Source of the DNA: Campylobacteraceae bacterium
GTDB lineage: Bacteria > Campylobacterota > Campylobacteria > Campylobacterales > Campylobacteraceae
Direction: 5' to 3'
Length of the DNA stretch: 35,615 nucleotides
NCBI GenBank assembly: GCA_012519705.1
Contig: JAAYPR010000008.1
Coordinates: forward strand, 1 to 35,615
The position numbers and the translations under genes are program-made. Under the pieces are notes generated by a model that saw only the letters and a list, made by a program, of their open reading frames with translations, was not told the DNA's origin and ran no database searches. Positions 1 to 7,307 of the stretch are shown piece after piece (the first letter of the stretch is position 1; every line of letters begins with the position of its first letter).

Positions 1-25
1 AAGCACAGCAACCTTGAACGTCGTC

Positions 26-89
26 GGGGGATTGGGGGTTCAAGGGGGAAGGGGAGCGACTTCGTAATTCAAGCCCCCTTTCCCCCTTA
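26..89. repeat. G-quadruplex motif and competing G/C hairpin
   Basis: Four G-runs (26-30, 34-38, 44-48, 51-54) are separated by loops of 3, 5 and 2 bases, which fits a canonical intramolecular G-quadruplex with four tetrads. The last two G-runs can instead pair with two C-runs at 74-78 and 82-86, giving a hairpin with one bulge. This is striking in an otherwise AT-rich sequence. It lies outside any gene seen here; its role is unknown. Confidence 0.6.
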
Positions 90-167
90 AAAGAAATAGT
101 AAAATTCTTTTGTTTGTTTTTATCTAGATTTTTAAATTTGACTCTTAATTGAATTCAGTTTAAAGTC

Positions 168-207
168 TAGATTGCCACGATTTACTTCGTAAATCTCGCA
201 ATGACGG
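168..207 (-). repeat. REP-like palindromic element, copy 1
   Basis: This is the same element as the cluster at 5.1-5.8 kb, in reverse orientation. It has a GCAAT-type end, a central perfect hairpin GATTTAC-TTC-GTAAATC, and a CGCAATGACG end. It is identical in its core to the copy at 5611-5650. Confidence 0.75.
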
Positions 208-244
208 CATATAGCGTGGTTTTTAGCAAGTTTTGTTTTTAAAT

Positions 245-838
245 TTACCTTCCAAATTTATCAAACCACCACATAAAACAATACGCCAAGCTTGCTGGTT
301 TTACAAAGCTCTCATCATAAATAAACTCTTTGGCATCCTTAAGTGGCAAGTAAAAAAGCTCTATGTCTTCATTGTCTATCCCACCACCTTTGCCTACTTT
401 CATATAGTCAGCTATTTTAGCGTAAAAAAAGGTCTGTTTTGAAGCAGATGTCCCAAGTCCGCCATAAAATGTAGCTATCTTTTCAACATCCACAACCCTA
501 TATCCAACCTCTTCAAAAATTTCCTCTTTTATAGTCTCTTCTTCGCTTAATCCCTTGTCCATAAGCCCTGAACAAAGCTCATAAGTATGCCCTAACTCCT
601 GCGTGTTTAAAGAAATTCCCTCTTTAAGCTGTCTGTATAAAAATGGAACACGAAGTTGTTTAACCAGCAAAAAAAGTTCTTTTTCTTCATCATAGAGTAG
701 CACGGAGACGCTATCGTGGATTCTCGCACAATCCCACTCAAAAACTTCTCCATCTTTTAGATAATTTATCCTAAAAAGCTTGATATATTTAGAGTTTTCT
801 ACATCTGTTTCATTTATGATTTTTATAGTATTATCCAC
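245..838 (-). CDS. NUDIX hydrolase, nucleoside-diphosphate-sugar pyrophosphatase type
   Basis: This 197-residue protein has a NUDIX domain. The catalytic box lies at about residues 91-113: it begins GLMDKGLSEEE and ends with EEIFEEVGY, whose glutamates would bind the metal. The preceding ELCSG and the extra spacing before the E-rich helix resemble UDP-sugar pyrophosphatases of the NUDT14/ADP-ribose pyrophosphatase type, so a role in clearing nucleotide sugars is likely but inferred. The ATG lies inside the 3' end of mgtE (16-base overlap), so it is probably translated from the same mRNA by coupling. The overlapping plus-strand frame is not coding. The family is certain; the substrate is not. 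Confidence 0.85.
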   Translation of the reverse strand: MDNTIKIINETDVENSKYIKLFRINYLKDGEVFEWDCARIHDSVSVLLYDEEKELFLLVKQLRVPFLYRQLKEGISLNTQELGHTYELCSGLMDKGLSEEETIKEEIFEEVGYRVVDVEKIATFYGGLGTSASKQTFFYAKIADYMKVGKGGGIDNEDIELFYLPLKDAKEFIYDESFVKPASLAYCFMWWFDKFGR

Positions 839-2196
839 GTTGCAAGTCCTAAAAAGCTGAAAAATCCTATTATATCTGTAGCAGCTGTTAAAAGAACCGA
901 TGAGCCAACGGCTGGGTCGATGTTAAATTTCTTTAACGTTAAAGGAATTATCGCTCCAAAAAGCCCAGCACAGCTTAAGTTTATAAGCATCGCCATAGCT
1001 ATAACTACTCCAAGAAGCGGTGCTTTAAACCAAGCCCAAGCTACAACGCCAACTAAAATAGCAAAAATAGTTCCGTTTATTAGAGCAATTCCAACTTCCC
1101 TTTTTATAACTCTTTTTGCGTCACTAAACTCAATGTCTCCTAAAGCCAAACGCCTAACCGTAACAGTTAGAGCTTGTGAGCCCGTATTTCCACCCATGGA
1201 AGCAACTATTGGCATAAGAACCGCTAACGCAACATAAGCCTCGATTGTCGCATCAAACAGCCCGATAATTGCCGATGATAAAAAAGCAGTAAAAAGGTTA
1301 AACAGTAGCCAAACAGCCCTTGATTTCCCTGCTCTTAAAATACTATAGTCCTCTTCTTCAACCTCATCATCAACCCCAACCATACTATAAATTTGCTCAG
1401 TTGCTTGTTCCTGAATAAAGTCATGGATATCATCAGTTGTAATCCTTCCTACTAAAACCCCCCTACTATCTACAACAGGCAGAACTGAAAGGTCAAACTC
1501 TTGGAATTTCCTTGCAACTTCCGCTATATCATCGTGATCTCTTGCAAATTTAGGTTTAAAAGCATCTTCTGGTGCACTTTTTATAACCTCTTCTATGGTT
1601 AAGCTAAAGTTATAAATTATCAGGTCATACAGAGGTATAGCGTATTTTAAAACGTCGTTTTCATCCACGATAAAAAGTTGATAAACAGTCTCTATCTCAT
1701 CTCTGTGTCTTAAATCTCTTAGTCTATCAACTGCTTCCATTACAGTTTCGTCTAAATATCCTCTTAAAACCTCAACCTGCATATATGAGCCAGCCATATC
1801 TTCATCATAAGATGAAAGTTTTAAAATATCTTGTTTATCCTCTTCATCAAGCTCATCAAAGATGATTTTAGTTTTATCTTCGTCTATTTCGTGAAGATAC
1901 TCTAAAAGCTCAAGCTGATCGTCACTTTCTAACTCTTCTAAAACATTAACAAGTTTATCTTTTGAAAACTCATTTAACATATCCTCAAGCATATGCTCAG
2001 GCATCTCAATAGCAGCCGTTGAAATGCTCTCAACATCAAGCTTATGAAGATACTCAAGATAGAGCTCTCCATTCTCTTCTTTTAGCTCTTTTAAAATATC
2101 GGCGATATCATCAGCACTAAGCTCTTCTTCTATCTCCTTTGAGATATGATCATCAAGTTTTTTTACAAGACCTTTTACCCCATCCAGCTCTTCCAC
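823..2196 (-). CDS. mgtE: Magnesium transporter MgtE
   Basis: This 457-residue protein has the full MgtE layout. An acidic N-terminal superhelical domain (about 1-130, rich in Glu/Asp) is followed by a pair of CBS domains (about 135-260) and a C-terminal membrane domain of about five helices (285-457). The first helix region contains the conserved stretch PIVASMGGNTGSQALTV, part of the ion pore in this family. Known MgtE proteins are homodimeric Mg2+ channels gated by Mg2+ binding to the cytosolic domains. The start is GTG at 2196, chosen because a strong GGGAGGG ribosome site lies a few bases upstream. It follows the M23 peptidase gene by 15 bases and overlaps the NUDIX gene, which suggests one operon. 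Confidence 0.95.
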   Translation of the reverse strand: MEELDGVKGLVKKLDDHISKEIEEELSADDIADILKELKEENGELYLEYLHKLDVESISTAAIEMPEHMLEDMLNEFSKDKLVNVLEELESDDQLELLEYLHEIDEDKTKIIFDELDEEDKQDILKLSSYDEDMAGSYMQVEVLRGYLDETVMEAVDRLRDLRHRDEIETVYQLFIVDENDVLKYAIPLYDLIIYNFSLTIEEVIKSAPEDAFKPKFARDHDDIAEVARKFQEFDLSVLPVVDSRGVLVGRITTDDIHDFIQEQATEQIYSMVGVDDEVEEEDYSILRAGKSRAVWLLFNLFTAFLSSAIIGLFDATIEAYVALAVLMPIVASMGGNTGSQALTVTVRRLALGDIEFSDAKRVIKREVGIALINGTIFAILVGVVAWAWFKAPLLGVVIAMAMLINLSCAGLFGAIIPLTLKKFNIDPAVGSSVLLTAATDIIGFFSFLGLATWIIL

Positions 2197-2211
2197 AAAA
2201 CCCTCCCTTTT

Positions 2212-3384
2212 TTAAAATTCTATAAAATTATCTATTGCTACAAATTTAGGTGGATTATGGTATCCCCCCATAGCTGCTTGAAGCTTTTCGTTCTGTGCTT
2301 TTATGTAGTCTTGAAATCTTTTTTTCTCTTCTTTTCCAAACTCAATTACCTCTTTTGCAACCTTTACAGCCTTTTCAAAATCAATCGCTTTATTGTTTTT
2401 ATAAAGTCCTAAGTGAAGATGTGGTCCAGTGCTTAATCCCGTGTTTCCAACATAGGCTATAACTTCACCTTGCCTTACTTTTTTACCTTTTTTTAGTCCT
2501 TTTGCATAGTTGTTAACATGAGCATAGAGACTTTTATATCCATTTTTGTGCTGAACTTCAACTGTGTTTCCATATCCGCCTTTTTTACCTACAAATATCA
2601 CAGTCCCCTCACCTATTGCTTTTATCGGAGTTCCTTTTTTAGCAGCGTAATCAGTTCCAAGGTGAGCTCTATATCTTTTTAAAACTGGGTGAAATCTTTT
2701 TGGGCTAAATTTAGATGAAACCCTAGCCCCTGGAACTGGCAAAGTAAAAAGAAGAGTTTCGCTAACTTTGCCTTTTTCATCATAATATTTTGAATCAAAG
2801 TAGTAGATATACTTGCTCTTTCCATTCTCTTCTATCATCCCAGCGTGGATTATCGGGTCGCCGTAAGGCTTGCCAAGGCGTTCTTTTTGAGTGTAGTAAA
2901 GAGCTAGATTGTCACCTTTTTGAAGTTTTCTAAAATCAACATTGTTAGAAAAAGCCCTTGAAAAAGCAGCTGACAAAGAGCCATTTCCAGTAGCTTTGTT
3001 TATATCAAGATATGGGGAGTTTTCTATCTCAATGCCAAGTGAGAAATTTCCCTCATTATAGATGGTTGGAGCAAAGGTTAAAGCGTAGTTTTCTTCATCT
3101 TCTTTATAGATGTGAATTTGCAAATCTTCTGTGATAGGGATGAGAATTTGATCCATTTTTGACTCACTATCAAGTAAAATTTCACATTTTGTTCCAGCTA
3201 CTATCTCAGCAGCTAACTCTTTATCTGTGGCTTCTAAGTCATAATAAAGACTTAGTGAAATCCCAGCATCTTCTAAAAAAGAGAGCAAAGTTTTGCCACT
3301 TGGCCACTCAAATTCCTGCATTATATGCCCGCTAGCAACTAAATTTAGAGTCAAAACGCAACTAAGTATAATCTTTCTAACCAT
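2212..3384 (-). CDS. pgp3: M23 zinc endopeptidase, Csd3/Pgp3-type peptidoglycan hydrolase
   Basis: This 390-residue exported protein has an N-terminal hydrophobic signal segment. A middle region (about 30-200) precedes an M23 (LytM) domain. The zinc-site motifs are HLGTD (about residue 241) and HLHLG (about residue 321), and a conserved YAHVN lies between them. The block before the first motif (KRFHPVLKRYRAHLG) is typical of the Csd3/HdpA family of Helicobacter and Pgp3 of Campylobacter. Those periplasmic enzymes trim peptidoglycan crosslinks and peptides and control helical cell shape. The gene starts with ATG after a GGAGA site and leads the pgp3-mgtE-nudix operon. Family assignment is firm; the symbol is by similarity from memory. 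Confidence 0.85.
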   Translation of the reverse strand: MVRKIILSCVLTLNLVASGHIMQEFEWPSGKTLLSFLEDAGISLSLYYDLEATDKELAAEIVAGTKCEILLDSESKMDQILIPITEDLQIHIYKEDEENYALTFAPTIYNEGNFSLGIEIENSPYLDINKATGNGSLSAAFSRAFSNNVDFRKLQKGDNLALYYTQKERLGKPYGDPIIHAGMIEENGKSKYIYYFDSKYYDEKGKVSETLLFTLPVPGARVSSKFSPKRFHPVLKRYRAHLGTDYAAKKGTPIKAIGEGTVIFVGKKGGYGNTVEVQHKNGYKSLYAHVNNYAKGLKKGKKVRQGEVIAYVGNTGLSTGPHLHLGLYKNNKAIDFEKAVKVAKEVIEFGKEEKKRFQDYIKAQNEKLQAAMGGYHNPPKFVAIDNFIEF

Positions 3385-3423
3385 TAAATCTCCATATTTA
3401 AAACCAGATTTGAATAATTTGTA

Positions 3424-3429
3424 ATTATA
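3424..3429 (-). promoter_or_regulatory. Putative -10 box of the pgp3 operon
   Basis: The minus strand reads TATAAT here, 40 bases upstream of the pgp3 start codon, in the AT-rich divergent intergenic region. No clear -35 is visible, as is usual for Campylobacter sigma-70 promoters. Confidence 0.4.
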
Positions 3430-3486
3430 ATACCCCTAAACTTATGCTCGGTAAATAGTGCTAAATTTCTAGATATTAACTAAAAA

Positions 3487-3503
3487 TTTAGTATAATACT
3501 AAA
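3487..3503 (+). promoter_or_regulatory. -10 box within a palindrome, PgbA-domain gene promoter
   Basis: TATAAT (3492-3497) lies 29 bases before the start codon. It is embedded in a perfect dyad TTTAGTAT-A-ATACTAAA, which could be an operator for a dimeric repressor or just AT-rich chance symmetry. Confidence 0.4.
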
Positions 3504-3526
3504 ATTTAGATTTCAAAGGAGAAGTT

Positions 3527-4243
3527 TTGAGATATCTTTTAACGATTTTTATCTTTTCACTATCACTTTTATGGGGTTCTTTGCTTCCTAGCTATGAGAG
3601 CAGACTTGAAAGCGTTGCAGATGGTCACGGAGTCATAGCAGATAGCCCAAATATCATAGTTGGAAGCAGTGGGGTTGTAGTTCATACATTTAGCAACGGC
3701 GAGAGTTCTATCATAGCAAGAGCAGTTGTAACTGAAAAAAACGCAGGTAGAGCAACAGTAAGATTTGAAGTTTTTGGGGCTCTTTCTCAGCCAGCTCTTC
3801 CTATTCCTGGGGTTTTACCAAAAAGTGGTGATAAAGTTATCCTAAACTATCTTTATGATAGGGCTCTTATAGTTGTCCCAAATGAAGATATTTACAGACA
3901 AATCGTCTCATCTTTTCCAAATATCGAGTTTGTAAATCCAGATATCGCCGGAGCGTATCTAAGTAGCAGAAGCAAACCAAACCCAAATAGAGATGATTTT
4001 AGAGAAATTTGTGCTTTAAATGCTGCTGGACTTATATTTATAGCGATGGATGGGGTTGCTGTTTTTGCGGACTGTGGAAGCTTTGACATTTTAAGAAAGT
4101 TTGAAACTAACCCTGTTGAGAACTATCAAGTTCCTTTTTATAGCGGGATTTTTGGCATCTCTCCTGCATGGTGGAAATGGGATAGTGCTTACATCACAAA
4201 CTACGATAGACACTATAAATTCTTACTAGATATCAAAGACTAA
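3527..4243 (+). CDS. PgbA-type plasminogen-binding N-terminal domain protein
   Basis: This 238-residue protein has a signal peptide (MRYLLTIFIFSLSLLWG). It then matches the conserved N-terminal domain of Helicobacter/Campylobacter plasminogen-binding protein PgbA, with recognisable segments such as ADSPNIIVGSSGVVVH, LPKSGDKVILNYLYDRALIV and the C-terminal SPAWWKWDSAYITNY. It lacks the long C-terminal extension of H. pylori PgbA, so plasminogen binding cannot be assumed. The start is TTG at 3527, fixed by AAGGAG five bases upstream. A terminator hairpin overlaps its stop codon, so it is probably monocistronic. The location is predicted to be periplasm or surface. Confidence 0.8.
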   Translation: MRYLLTIFIFSLSLLWGSLLPSYESRLESVADGHGVIADSPNIIVGSSGVVVHTFSNGESSIIARAVVTEKNAGRATVRFEVFGALSQPALPIPGVLPKSGDKVILNYLYDRALIVVPNEDIYRQIVSSFPNIEFVNPDIAGAYLSSRSKPNPNRDDFREICALNAAGLIFIAMDGVAVFADCGSFDILRKFETNPVENYQVPFYSGIFGISPAWWKWDSAYITNYDRHYKFLLDIKD

Positions 4244-4271
4244 GTGTTTGGCTTTTCGCCAAGCACTTTTT
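4242..4271 (+). terminator. Intrinsic terminator after the PgbA-domain gene
   Basis: An 11-bp stem (4242-4252 with 4258-4268, one G-T pair) with a 5-base loop is followed directly by T residues. It overlaps the stop codon of the upstream gene and ends 8 bases before the next start codon. Confidence 0.8.
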
Positions 4272-4279
4272 AACTAAAA

Positions 4280-5080
4280 ATGTTTAAAAAACTAAGTCAA
4301 ATTTATAATTTATATAAAAAATACTCAAGCAAAGAACTGGTTCACTACGCAGCGGGGCTTAGTTTTTACACTGTTCTTTCTTTGATACCGCTTTTGCTTA
4401 TAATGTTTTCACTCTTTACCCAGATGCCAAGCTTTGATGAGCAAATTTTAAAGATAAAAAACTTCGTATTTGAAAGTCTGCTTCCATCTCATCAAGAGAC
4501 TATCTCAGAATACATTGAGAAATTTTTGGAAAATAGTTCAAATTTAGGCGTTGTAAGTTTTGTGGCTGTTATCATCACAACCCTAGTGTTTTTTGACAAC
4601 TATAAATATATCGTCGCAAAACTTACAAATACTAAACTAAACCACTTCTGGCAGGACTTTAGCAAATACTGGACTTTGATAACTCTAGCTCCATTTGGGC
4701 TTGGGATTTCGTTTTATCTCTCAACAAATTTACAAAATTTACTAGATAAAACAGAGCTAACTAGCTGGATAAATTTCCTCTCAATTCTGCCATACCTTAT
4801 AACTTGGGCGATATTTGGGGTGGTTTATAAAATTTCCATCAACAAAATCACATCTAATAAATTTATACTAATCTCCTCTTTTATAACAAGCCTAGTGTGG
4901 AATCTTTCAAAATTTGCCTTTATAAAATACACTTTTTATAACAAAACATATTTAAGCTTATATGGCTCGTTTAGTATAATTTTGTTTTTCTTTTTGTGGA
5001 TATATATAAGTTGGATCATATTTCTATATGGATTTAAAATTTATCTGTTTTTGGAAGAGAGTGTTAAAGAGCAAGCTTAA
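4280..5080 (+). CDS. YihY/virulence factor BrkB family inner-membrane protein
   Basis: This 266-residue membrane protein has about six hydrophobic segments. The N-terminal signature HYAAGLSFYTVLSLIPLLLI marks the YihY/BrkB family, once misnamed ribonuclease BN. The charged loop at about 60-90 and the C-terminal membrane region (SIILFFFLWIYISWIIFLYG) also fit. The transport substrate or function is not established for the family. The ATG at 4280 has no good ribosome site and sits just after a terminator hairpin, so expression may depend on read-through or a weak local promoter. Length is slightly below the usual 280-300 residues. Confidence 0.85.
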   Translation: MFKKLSQIYNLYKKYSSKELVHYAAGLSFYTVLSLIPLLLIMFSLFTQMPSFDEQILKIKNFVFESLLPSHQETISEYIEKFLENSSNLGVVSFVAVIITTLVFFDNYKYIVAKLTNTKLNHFWQDFSKYWTLITLAPFGLGISFYLSTNLQNLLDKTELTSWINFLSILPYLITWAIFGVVYKISINKITSNKFILISSFITSLVWNLSKFAFIKYTFYNKTYLSLYGSFSIILFFFLWIYISWIIFLYGFKIYLFLEESVKEQA

Positions 5081-5120
5081 ATCATTTATTTTTATAAAAT
5101 TTATAAAAAACGCATTTTAC

Positions 5121-5159
5121 TCATCATTGCAACACGATGAAATCGCCGTGACAATCCAC
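5121..5159 (+). repeat. REP-like element, copy 2 (diverged)
   Basis: TCATTGC and GTGACAATCCA ends flank a central short hairpin CGAT-GAA-ATCG. This is the most diverged copy, with a CAACA in place of the GCGAG seen in the others. Confidence 0.65.
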
Positions 5160-5212
5160 ACTCTCCACACCACCACCTTGAATTTACAAAATAAATAAAA
5201 CAATTACTCCAT

Positions 5213-5254
5213 CTGTCGTTGCGAGATTTTCGTAGAAAATCGTGGCAATCTAGA
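5213..5254 (+). repeat. REP-like element, copy 3
   Basis: The ends are GTCGTTGCGA and GTGGCAATCTAGA. The central perfect 7-bp hairpin is GATTTTC-GTA-GAAAATC. Confidence 0.75.
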
Positions 5255-5304
5255 CTATAAATTTAAAAAGAGACTTAGAGCCAAATTTAAAAAACCCTCT
5301 AACC

Positions 5305-5344
5305 CGTCATTGCGAGGCGATGAAATCGCCGTGGCAATCTAGAC
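5305..5344 (+). repeat. REP-like element, copy 4
   Basis: The ends are CGTCATTGCGA and GTGGCAATCTAGA. The central hairpin is GGCGAT-GAA-ATCGCC. Confidence 0.75.
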
Positions 5345-5420
5345 CTTGAATTAGAATTTGATTAAAAGCCAAATTTAAAAAAACAAATTTTAAAACCCAA
5401 ATCCACCAAATCTTCCATAG

Positions 5421-5459
5421 TCGTCATTGCGAGTTTGTAAAACAAACGAAGCAATCCAT
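5421..5459 (+). repeat. REP-like element, copy 5
   Basis: The ends are TCGTCATTGCGA and GAAGCAATCCA. The central hairpin is GTTTGT-AAA-ACAAAC, with arms unlike those of the other copies. Confidence 0.7.
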
Positions 5460-5610
5460 CAAACAAAAGCTTAATAAATTTATAAGATTTTTACTTAAAT
5501 AAATTCTTATCCATAAATTTAAAAAAGAAAAAGTTAGTAAATTCAATTAAAATTTTAATTCTAAATTTAACAAAAAAATACCTTTAAATTTAACTCAAAA
5601 TTTATTCAAA

Positions 5611-5650
5611 TGGATTGCCACGATTTACTTCGTAAATCTCGCAATGACGA
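5611..5650 (-). repeat. REP-like element, copy 6
   Basis: Reverse orientation. The core is identical to copy 1, with the hairpin GATTTAC-TTC-GTAAATC. Confidence 0.75.
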
Positions 5651-5722
5651 TGTTAGTAGATATGTTGTTATAAGAAATTTATAAAACCAAATTCGCTAAA
5701 TTCCACTCTAGCACTTTAAAAC

Positions 5723-5762
5723 TAGATTGCCACGCCGGACAACGTCTGGCTCGCAATGACGA
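5723..5762 (-). repeat. REP-like element, copy 7
   Basis: Reverse orientation. The central hairpin GCCGGAC-AAC-GTCTGGC is GC-rich with one G-T pair, while the flanking ends keep the element consensus. Confidence 0.75.
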
Positions 5763-5893
5763 CTTTGGTTGATATGTTGCTGTAAGAAATTTATAAAATT
5801 AAATTTAAAAAGAACCAAATTTTTTAAATAATACTTTAAAGTTTTAAGGTCAAAATTCCTTCGTTGATTTATTGTTGTCATAGTAAAAACTAT

Positions 5894-7153
5894 TTAAATA
5901 AAAAACAGTGGTAAAACCCCCATTAAAGCAAGCAGTATCGCTATGCTTCTAAATTTAATCGCTGGGATTAAAAGTGAGTTCATAGTATAAAATAACATAG
6001 GTGGAATGGTTGTCTTATAAGTCGTAACTTCATAGTTTAGAAAAGCTAGTAGCCACTCATCCATTAGACCGCCCTGCCCGATTAAGTGCAAAAACGCACT
6101 CACAGGGTAAAAAATAGTAAAAATATAGCCTATTGGAATCACAGCTATCTGACTAAAAGCTAAAGTGTCAAAAAAGTGATAAACCGGGATATTCATCGCA
6201 AAATAGACGTAGATGTTAAAAACTACGACATTTAGAGCAAAGTTACTAGCCCTACTTCCAAACTCAAATTTAAAATGGTGCATATAAAGATAGATATAAA
6301 ACACCCCTAAACATGAGAAATAAAACCCTATAGAAAACACTAAATTTGGAAAAATAGCAACGCTTAAAATGATAGTTAAAAACAGTGTCCAAAATGAGAG
6401 AATTCTAAGATTTTTAGATAAAAACAAAAACCCCAAAAGCCCCATCAAAAGTGAACGCAGAAAACTGGGTGCAAAATCAAGCAAAAAAAGATACCCTATC
6501 ATCGCCAAAAATGCCACCACACTTATATCAAAATAACTACTTCTATATGGGAAAAAACGGCTCTGAAAAAAGCGGTAAATCGGCGTTATCAAAAGAAAAA
6601 ATGTAGCAAAGATGATGCTTAAATGAAACCCGCTAATTGATACAACATGAGCGATTCCCCACTTCGTGACATCATTTCTAAGCTCTTTTGAAATCGGAGT
6701 TGCAAGATAAAGCGTTGCATAAAGCTCTTTTATCTTTGGATTATCATGCTGATTTTCAATGAAATTTATAATTTTATCCTTAAATTTAGGCTTTTTTTCA
6801 AGCTTTTTTATCTTAAAACTTGGCATATAAAAGCTTTTTTTAATGTAGTCTTTAAAACTCACTTTATCAGTTCTGATACCTAGGCTTAACCTATCATACC
6901 GCGCTATAACGCTTTCTTTTTTGGTAGTTGTATAAAAACTAAAGTGTGAAGTTTTAAGTTTTAGCACTCTATATGTTCTCTCATTTTTAGTTTTTAAATA
7001 TGAGTGTTCAACTGTTGCTTCTATAAATTTAGTCTCTTTAAACTCCTCAAATTTGTGGTACTGATAAGCTAAATTTAAAGCGTAAATAAATAGAACTAAA
7101 AACAGAAATAGAAATATCTCTTTTTTAGAGTAAAAAAGCTTGTTAAATCTCAC
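5894..7153 (-). CDS. comEC: ComEC/Rec2-family DNA uptake channel (short form)
   Basis: This 419-residue polytopic membrane protein has about eight or more helices. The ComEC competence-domain signature is present as WGIAHVVSISGFHLSII, followed by DFAPSFLRSLLMGLLGFLFL, another conserved competence-domain segment. Family members carry single-stranded DNA across the inner membrane during transformation. The C-terminal metallo-beta-lactamase-like nuclease domain of long ComEC proteins is absent; epsilonproteobacterial ComEC proteins are usually of this short type (about 420-440 residues), so it is probably intact. It diverges from the nap operon and shares its 154-base upstream region. Confidence 0.85.
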   Translation of the reverse strand: MRFNKLFYSKKEIFLFLFLVLFIYALNLAYQYHKFEEFKETKFIEATVEHSYLKTKNERTYRVLKLKTSHFSFYTTTKKESVIARYDRLSLGIRTDKVSFKDYIKKSFYMPSFKIKKLEKKPKFKDKIINFIENQHDNPKIKELYATLYLATPISKELRNDVTKWGIAHVVSISGFHLSIIFATFFLLITPIYRFFQSRFFPYRSSYFDISVVAFLAMIGYLFLLDFAPSFLRSLLMGLLGFLFLSKNLRILSFWTLFLTIILSVAIFPNLVFSIGFYFSCLGVFYIYLYMHHFKFEFGSRASNFALNVVVFNIYVYFAMNIPVYHFFDTLAFSQIAVIPIGYIFTIFYPVSAFLHLIGQGGLMDEWLLAFLNYEVTTYKTTIPPMLFYTMNSLLIPAIKFRSIAILLALMGVLPLFFI

Positions 7154-7189
7154 TAAAATTTCCCTTTAGAACTAAAAAACAACTTATAA

Positions 7190-7224
7190 TATTATATAAA
7201 TATAATTTTAATATTTATATAATA
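7190..7224. promoter_or_regulatory. 14-bp inverted repeat between comEC and napA
   Basis: Perfect 14-base arms (7190-7203 and 7211-7224), all A/T, are separated by 7 bases. It lies immediately upstream of the FNR-type box in the divergent promoter region. It may be an operator or part of the promoter; AT-richness raises the chance of coincidence. Confidence 0.45.
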
Positions 7225-7226
7225 AC

Positions 7227-7240
7227 TTGATTAAAATCAA
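7227..7240 (+). promoter_or_regulatory. FNR-type box of the nap operon
   Basis: TTGATtaaaATCAA is a perfect match to the FNR/CRP-superfamily anaerobic consensus TTGAT-N4-ATCAA. It is 67 bases before the napA start, a suitable distance for activation of a nitrate reductase operon under low oxygen. The site is seen directly; the regulator is inferred. Confidence 0.65.
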
Positions 7241-7307
7241 CTTATTATAACTTAAATTTCGCTAAAATTTATATATTTATCTTGATCAATGCAAGGAGGA
7301 TTTATAG

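Larger units (their letters stand above)
5081..5893. other. Gene-free region with a REP-element cluster
   Basis: There is no credible coding frame in this 813-base stretch. It contains six copies of a roughly 40-base palindromic element (listed separately), four in one orientation followed by two in the other. They are separated by very AT-rich spacers with many AAATTTA runs. Confidence 0.8.

Noticed and set aside
233-442. Plus-strand open frame of 69 codons
   Set aside because: It lies wholly or almost wholly inside the NUDIX gene on the other strand, has no ribosome site and low-complexity composition.
920-1237. Plus-strand frame of 105 codons opposite mgtE
   Set aside because: It is a shadow of the conserved MgtE membrane domain in the complementary strand.
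5121-5762. CRISPR array
   Set aside because: The repeated units differ in their centres, have irregular spacing, occur in both orientations and have no cas genes nearby; they fit REP-like elements instead.
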